Of a stretch of DNA of 28,731 nt, positions 23,811 through 28,731 are shown in pieces. Origin of the DNA: PWND01 sp964601515 (GTDB taxonomy: Bacteria; Bacteroidota; Bacteroidia; Bacteroidales; UBA7960). The DNA lies in assembly GCA_964601515.1 (NCBI GenBank), contig CAZRNU010000024.1:1-28731 (forward strand), read 5' to 3'. Made by a program: the position numbers and the translations under genes. Within the stretch, counting starts at the first letter, position 1. Each line of letters opens with the position of its first letter. The notes beneath the pieces were generated by a model that saw only the letters and a program-made list of their open reading frames with translations, was not told the origin of the DNA and made no database searches.

Positions 23811-26800
23811 ATGGCAACTGAAAACTTGAATGAATACAAAGCTGAGTCGGAAGATAGCTTAAAGAATGCAGAGCCCATGTATATTTCTCAAGAGGAAATT
23901 CAAAGAATAATTGCTGAAAAGCAAGAAAGGTTTAAAGAGCTTTCAGCAATTAATAAAACAACAACCATTCTTAAAGAAGACAAATCTATACCTTCAATGC
24001 TAAAGGAAATTGTTTCGATCATCCCGCCGGCAATGCAGTTTGTGGATATTACCGTTTCGAAAATTAAGTATGGAGATGAAGATTATATTAGTGATGCAGG
24101 GTTTAAGAAAACTCCTTGGATGCTAAGAAAAGGATTTGAAACATTAGACGGCAAAGAAGGTGCAATAGAAATATTTTATACAAAAAAATGTCCGGATGCA
24201 GATGAAGGGCCATTCCTGATAGAAGAAAGAAACCTCATAAACAACCTCGCGAGCTTAATTTCCGGGCACTTAAATACAATTTTGGGGAAAGAACTTCTTA
24301 AAAAATCTATTAAAAAAGAAATAGAAGAAACTGAGGAAGAAAAGGAGAGAACATCTCATGCTGCTATGAGCAGACAACTGCTGCAACGCTTTCTTAAAAA
24401 ACATAATTCCGACAGAGATATTTATCACGACCTTATGCAGGTTAAGGTTAGAGAAATTCTTCTTGTGGCAAATCTTTACGATGCCTTTATTATTGAGCAA
24501 GAAGGCAAATTTTTTGAGCAAGTTACTGGAGAGTACTTTCAATTAAATCTTTCATCAGCACCAAGAATCACAGGAGTTTCTACTCCTGAAGAGGCGTTAG
24601 AAAAACTTCAGGAAAAGCACTATGATCTCGTCATTGTAATGATGGGTATTGATAAAACAACACCTATTCAATTAAGCCGCATTATTAAACAGATATACCA
24701 TAATTTACCTGTGTTTCTTCTGCTTAATAACAATAGTGATATATCGTTGTTTGAAGACGGAAATAAAGTAATCAATTCTATTGATAAAATATTTGTATGG
24801 AATGGAGATTCTAATGTTTTCCTTGCAATGGTTAAGTACCTTGAAGATAAACTAAATGTTGAAAATGATATTTCGATTGGGCTTGTTAGAGTTATTCTAT
24901 TAGTTGAAGATTCTGCAAAGTATTATTCACGTTATTTGCCAATACTATACAGCATAGTAATAGAACAAACCAGGCAACTTATTGAAGAAGTTAACACCGA
25001 TGAATTGTATAAACTTCTTAAAATGAGAGCAAGACCAAAAATTTTGCTTGCATCAAGCTATGAAGAAGCTGTCGACATTTTTAACAGGTACAAGGATTAC
25101 TTGTTATGTGTTATTTCAGATGTCAAATTTGAGAAGGAAGGTTTATGCAACGATGAGGCAGGATTGTCATTGGTTAGTTATGTGAAATCTCAAATTCCCG
25201 ATCTGCCAACTGTATTACAGTCATCAGACCTTGAAAATGCTCAAAAAGCTTATGAGCTTAGAACTACATTTATTAATAAGAATTCTGAAACTTTAAAACA
25301 AGATTTGAGGAGTTTTATTAATTATTTTCTTGGATTTGGAAATTTTGTTTATAAAGATGAATCAGGACGAAAGGATATTGCCGTCGCAAAGTCAATGAGT
25401 GAATTCCAAAAGCATTTGAAAACTATACCAGAAAATTCTTTGATTTACCATGCTAAAAAGAATCATTTCTCACATTGGCTTATGGCAAGAGGAGAGATTC
25501 AAATAGCAAAAAAGATTAAACCACTTAAGGTTGAAGATTTTAAAAGTCCGGGAAGTTTAAGGGAATATCTGATTGATATTGTTGAACAGTGTATTCATGA
25601 TAAAAAAAGAGGAAAAGTCGTAAATTTTGAAGAGTCTGCCATTCTCGACGATTCTAATATTGTGCGACTTGCCCCCGGATCTCTGGGTGGTAAGGGCAGG
25701 GGATTGGCATTTATTAATATGCTGATAAATAATTTTGATTTTAATGAACTTGTTTCTGATATAAGGATTACTTCTCCCCGAACCTCAATTATTGGCGCAG
25801 ATAAATTTGAAAGGTTTATTCACAACAATGATCTTTATGATAAAATTTATAAAGAAACAGATTATGAGCATCTTAAAAAACTTTTCTTTGAAGGTAAGCT
25901 TTCAGATGGACTGGTTAAGAAACTAAGAAGCTATCTTAGTGTAATAAATAAACCATTGGCAATTCGTTCTTCAAGTTTATTTGAAGATTCTCTTATGCAG
26001 CCATTTGCGGGTATATTCGATACATTCTTACTTCCAAATAATCACCCTGACCTTGAAGTTAGGTTGGAGCAAATGATGAATGCCATTAAAATGGTTTTTG
26101 CATCAATTTTTTCTCCAACAGCTCAGGCTTATTTCCAAGCTGTAAATTATAAAATAGAAGAAGAAAAGATGGCTATAGCCATTCAGGAGGTTGTTGGAAA
26201 TCAATATGATAATTATTTTTATCCTCACATTAGCGGTGTCGCACAATCTTATAATTTTTATCCATTTTCATATATGAAACCTGATGAAGGCTTTGCTGTT
26301 GTTGCAGTTGGTCTTGGAAAGTATGTTGTTGAAGGTGAAAAAACTTATAGGTTTTCACCTGTGCATCCTCAGCTTGAGATGTATACTCCCAAAGAACTAT
26401 TTAAAAATTCACAGGTTCATTATTATGCAATAGATCTAAACAAACAAAACCTAAATCTTCTTGAAGGTGAAGATGTTGGACTTATCAAACTTGAGATAGA
26501 TCAGGCTGAAAAGCACGGAACACTAAAGCATTGCGCAAGCGTTTATGACATTTCTAATGAAAGAACAATACCAGGGATAACTCAACCCGGGCCACGAGTA
26601 CTAAATTTTGCCAATATTCTTAAATACGATTATATTCCTTTGGCAAAATCTATTGAGGTAATTCTGGATATTGTTTCCGAAGCAATGGGAACTCCAATTG
26701 AAATGGAATTTGCAGTTGACCTTGGCAAAAACAAAGATGGAAAAGCTTCCTTTTATCTGCTTCAAATAAAACCTCTTATTAAAAATGTTAATTCAGCGGA

Positions 26801-27359
26801 TATTAAAATTGATAAAATTGAGAATGAAAGATTATTGCTATACTCCGATAATGGTATGGGCAATGGAATAATTAATGATTTGCACGATGTTATTTATATT
26901 GATATTGAGTCTTTCGACAATCTCAAAACCGAAAAAATGAGAATAGAGATAGATGAACTCAATTCTATGATGGTCAAGGAAGGAAGAAAATATATTCTTA
27001 TTGGTCCGGGCAGATGGGGCACAAGGGATAAGTTTATTGGAATACCTGTTGCTTGGTCGCAAATATCAAATGCCAAAATAATTGTTGAAGTTAGTTTGGA
27101 AGATTTTCCGCTTGATGCTTCTTTAGGTTCTCATTTTTTTCACAATGTTATTTCAATGAATGTGGGATATTTTTCAGTAAAACATAACGATTTAATAGAT
27201 TTTATTAATTGGGAAAAACTTAAAGAGGCTAAGCTTGTCAATCAAACTAAGCACTTCAAGCATGTTAGATTCGATAAGCCTTTAGAAGTTATTATGGATG
27301 GCAAAAAGAAAGCGTCTTTAATTTATTTTAGTAATGAATCTGAAGAAAATAATATTTAA
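23811..27359 (+). CDS. Receiver-ATP-grasp (PPDK_N) fusion protein, copy A
   Basis: This 1182-residue cytoplasmic protein combines several parts. A GAF-like N-terminal segment (about 45-160) leads into a charged helix and a degenerate receiver-like domain (about 212-345) lacking the acceptor Asp (YDLVIVMMG). A second receiver (about 358-500) has an acidic pair (E366, D367), acceptor Asp437 in CVISDVK and Lys490. After a linker comes a full PPDK_N ATP-grasp domain (about 618-990: GSLGGKGRGLAF, IRSSSLFED with Arg719, PFAGIFDTFLL, IQEVVG, EMEFAVD and LQIKPL). The C-terminus (about 1000-1182) is a distinct domain containing IGPGRWGTRD and GSHFFHN. The swivelling phosphohistidine domain and the PEP barrel are missing, so it is not a complete dikinase or PEP synthase. 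It is annotated in many genomes as PEP/pyruvate-binding protein. Copy B follows after 3 bases. Confidence 0.85.
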   Translation: MATENLNEYKAESEDSLKNAEPMYISQEEIQRIIAEKQERFKELSAINKTTTILKEDKSIPSMLKEIVSIIPPAMQFVDITVSKIKYGDEDYISDAGFKKTPWMLRKGFETLDGKEGAIEIFYTKKCPDADEGPFLIEERNLINNLASLISGHLNTILGKELLKKSIKKEIEETEEEKERTSHAAMSRQLLQRFLKKHNSDRDIYHDLMQVKVREILLVANLYDAFIIEQEGKFFEQVTGEYFQLNLSSAPRITGVSTPEEALEKLQEKHYDLVIVMMGIDKTTPIQLSRIIKQIYHNLPVFLLLNNNSDISLFEDGNKVINSIDKIFVWNGDSNVFLAMVKYLEDKLNVENDISIGLVRVILLVEDSAKYYSRYLPILYSIVIEQTRQLIEEVNTDELYKLLKMRARPKILLASSYEEAVDIFNRYKDYLLCVISDVKFEKEGLCNDEAGLSLVSYVKSQIPDLPTVLQSSDLENAQKAYELRTTFINKNSETLKQDLRSFINYFLGFGNFVYKDESGRKDIAVAKSMSEFQKHLKTIPENSLIYHAKKNHFSHWLMARGEIQIAKKIKPLKVEDFKSPGSLREYLIDIVEQCIHDKKRGKVVNFEESAILDDSNIVRLAPGSLGGKGRGLAFINMLINNFDFNELVSDIRITSPRTSIIGADKFERFIHNNDLYDKIYKETDYEHLKKLFFEGKLSDGLVKKLRSYLSVINKPLAIRSSSLFEDSLMQPFAGIFDTFLLPNNHPDLEVRLEQMMNAIKMVFASIFSPTAQAYFQAVNYKIEEEKMAIAIQEVVGNQYDNYFYPHISGVAQSYNFYPFSYMKPDEGFAVVAVGLGKYVVEGEKTYRFSPVHPQLEMYTPKELFKNSQVHYYAIDLNKQNLNLLEGEDVGLIKLEIDQAEKHGTLKHCASVYDISNERTIPGITQPGPRVLNFANILKYDYIPLAKSIEVILDIVSEAMGTPIEMEFAVDLGKNKDGKASFYLLQIKPLIKNVNSADIKIDKIENERLLLYSDNGMGNGIINDLHDVIYIDIESFDNLKTEKMRIEIDELNSMMVKEGRKYILIGPGRWGTRDKFIGIPVAWSQISNAKIIVEVSLEDFPLDASLGSHFFHNVISMNVGYFSVKHNDLIDFINWEKLKEAKLVNQTKHFKHVRFDKPLEVIMDGKKKASLIYFSNESEENNI

Positions 27360-27362
27360 AAT

Positions 27363-28731
27363 ATGGATGCACACAATTTTTTATCTGAAGAGAAACCCAA
27401 ATATAATATTCAATATTCAACTGAGAGATATGATTTCATTGAAGTAGATCATGAAGTTTTGATGCAAGAAAGAATCATTAATGTGTTGCTTATTTGTAGC
27501 AATTATGATTCATTCATGCTTGAAGAAGATGGCAGAATAAATGAAAGAATTTTCCTTGAATATACTTCTAAAAACTTAAGATATCCTCCTCAGTTTACTC
27601 AGGCTAGTTCTGCTGAAATGGCCTTTGAGCTTTTAGAGAAGAAAAAATTCGATCTTGTTATTTCAATGCTCAATATCGGTAAGATAGATGTTTTTGAAAT
27701 GGCAAAAATGGTTAAGAAAAGATATCCCAAAATTCCAATCGTAGTTCTTACTCATTTTTCAAGAGAAGTATCACAAAAGCTTTCAAAAGAAGACTTAAGC
27801 TCAATTGATTATGTGTTTTCATGGCTTGGAAATGCTAATCTGCTGCTTGCTATTATCAAGCTTATTGAAGATAAGATGAATGCTGATTATGATATTCTTG
27901 AAATGGGGGTGCAGGCAATTCTACTTGTAGAAGATTCAATCAGATATTATTCATCATATTTGCCAACAATTTATCAGGTACTTTTCGAACAAACAAACGA
28001 GTTGATGATTGAGGGCTTAAATGAGCATAGGAAAACCCTAAGAATGAGAGCTCGCCCGAAAATTTTACTTGCAAAAAATTACGAAGATGCCGTTTCTATC
28101 TATAATAAATATAAGCACAATCTTTTGGGTGTTATTTCAGATATTAGATATCCGCACAACGATAAAAAAGATAATAAAGCTGGAATAAAGCTAGCTCAAA
28201 AAGTTCTAAAGGAAACACCAAATATGCCAATTATCCTACAGTCGTCGCAAGACCCTGTTAGCCTTGGTATAGATAAAATGGGTGTTGCCTTTATCCACAA
28301 GTATTCTAAAACTTTACTTCTTGAATTAAGGAATTATATTAAAGAAAATTATGGTTTTGGAGACTTTGTATTTAAAAACCCAATTACAAAAGATGAGGTA
28401 GACAGGGCTAATAATCTTCATTCATTGCAAGTAAAACTGGCAAGTATTCCTGCTGATACTCTTGAGTATCACGTTTCTAATAACCACTTTTCAAGATGGT
28501 TGAAAGCTAGAGCTTTATTTGCAATTGCTTCAATATTTGCCGATAAAAGTAGAGAGGATTTCAATAATGTGGAAGAGATACGAAATTATCTTATAGATAC
28601 AATTGCTAATTACAGAAGAAAGAAAGGCTTGGGTATAATTGCCAGCCATATAGATGAATATGCCATTTATACAAGACTTGGAGAAGGACAGCTTGGTGGA
28701 AAGGGCAGGGGTTTGGCATTTATTGATTCCT
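27363..28731 (+). CDS. Receiver-ATP-grasp fusion protein, copy B (partial)
   Basis: The reading frame from ATG 27363 is open to the window edge (456 complete codons). It is a paralogue of the gene before it: VLLICSNYDSFMLEEDG, MRARPKILLA (identical in both), ILLVEDSIRYYSSYLP, ILQSS, FSRWLKAR and the ATP-grasp start GQLGGKGRGLAF are shared in order. It lacks the GAF-like N-terminal part and begins almost directly with the first receiver (about 37-172), again without acceptor Asp (FDLVISMLN). The second receiver (about 183-325) keeps E190, D191, Asp260 in GVISDIRY and Lys313. Only the first bases of the ATP-grasp domain are inside the window. The 3-base gap indicates co-translation with copy A, so the two may form a complex. 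Confidence 0.88.
   Translation, partial: MDAHNFLSEEKPKYNIQYSTERYDFIEVDHEVLMQERIINVLLICSNYDSFMLEEDGRINERIFLEYTSKNLRYPPQFTQASSAEMAFELLEKKKFDLVISMLNIGKIDVFEMAKMVKKRYPKIPIVVLTHFSREVSQKLSKEDLSSIDYVFSWLGNANLLLAIIKLIEDKMNADYDILEMGVQAILLVEDSIRYYSSYLPTIYQVLFEQTNELMIEGLNEHRKTLRMRARPKILLAKNYEDAVSIYNKYKHNLLGVISDIRYPHNDKKDNKAGIKLAQKVLKETPNMPIILQSSQDPVSLGIDKMGVAFIHKYSKTLLLELRNYIKENYGFGDFVFKNPITKDEVDRANNLHSLQVKLASIPADTLEYHVSNNHFSRWLKARALFAIASIFADKSREDFNNVEEIRNYLIDTIANYRRKKGLGIIASHIDEYAIYTRLGEGQLGGKGRGLAFIDS

Noticed and set aside
23811..27359. Complete phosphoenolpyruvate synthase or pyruvate phosphate dikinase
   Set aside because: The phosphohistidine motif and the PEP/pyruvate barrel are absent; only the ATP-grasp part matches.

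Overview
The window looks like chromosomal DNA of a low-GC member of the Bacteroidota, probably of Bacteroidales type. Several start regions carry the Bacteroidota promoter pattern (TTTG, about 19 bases, TAnnTTTG), Shine-Dalgarno sequences are mostly weak or absent, and the gene families fit: a GroES-like orphan, a DUF5063 protein, ribosomal protein THX, a Bacteroidota-style O-antigen ligase and a beta-helix lipoprotein. The DNA is densely coding. I see no tRNA, rRNA, CRISPR array, transposase or integrase.

Layout. 1-72 is the first part of an exported protein on the minus strand. 73-476 is non-coding and holds a nested palindrome block (312-459). 477-3786 carries peptidase E, a GroES-like protein, a DUF5063 protein and a beta-helix lipoprotein whose stop codon lies in a 7-bp tandem repeat. 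3943-6104 is a tight operon: a membrane-anchored TPR protein, ribH and fmt. 6309-8598 holds HU, an agmatinase/arginase-family enzyme, a TrmH-type rRNA/tRNA methyltransferase and the tiny ribosomal protein THX. 8655-11423 on the minus strand is a two-gene operon, murL-murD2, predicted to put D-glutamate into peptidoglycan without glutamate racemase. 11534-13538 holds a YqgE/AlgH protein, an exported protein of unknown function and shikimate kinase.

13689-21211 is a surface-polysaccharide operon: Wzx-type flippase, O-antigen ligase/polymerase, a second polytopic polymerase-like protein, a GT2, UDP-GlcNAc 2-epimerase and a GT4. A Wzz-like chain-length protein converges on it from the other strand. 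Glutamate dehydrogenase (22224-23564) follows, with a strong terminator. The window closes with two tandem paralogues (23811-27359 and 27363 to beyond the edge). Each fuses two receiver-like domains to a PPDK_N-type ATP-grasp domain. Neither the phosphohistidine domain nor the PEP barrel of true dikinases is present in the complete copy.

How they work together. MurL-MurD2 should make UDP-MurNAc-L-Ala-L-Glu and then epimerise its glutamate; glutamate dehydrogenase could supply L-Glu. The polysaccharide genes form a fairly complete Wzx/Wzy-style set but contain only one nucleotide-sugar enzyme, so other sugars must come from elsewhere. The tandem receiver/ATP-grasp proteins are the least explained part. 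They look like a phosphorylation-responsive nucleotide-dependent enzyme pair of unknown substrate.
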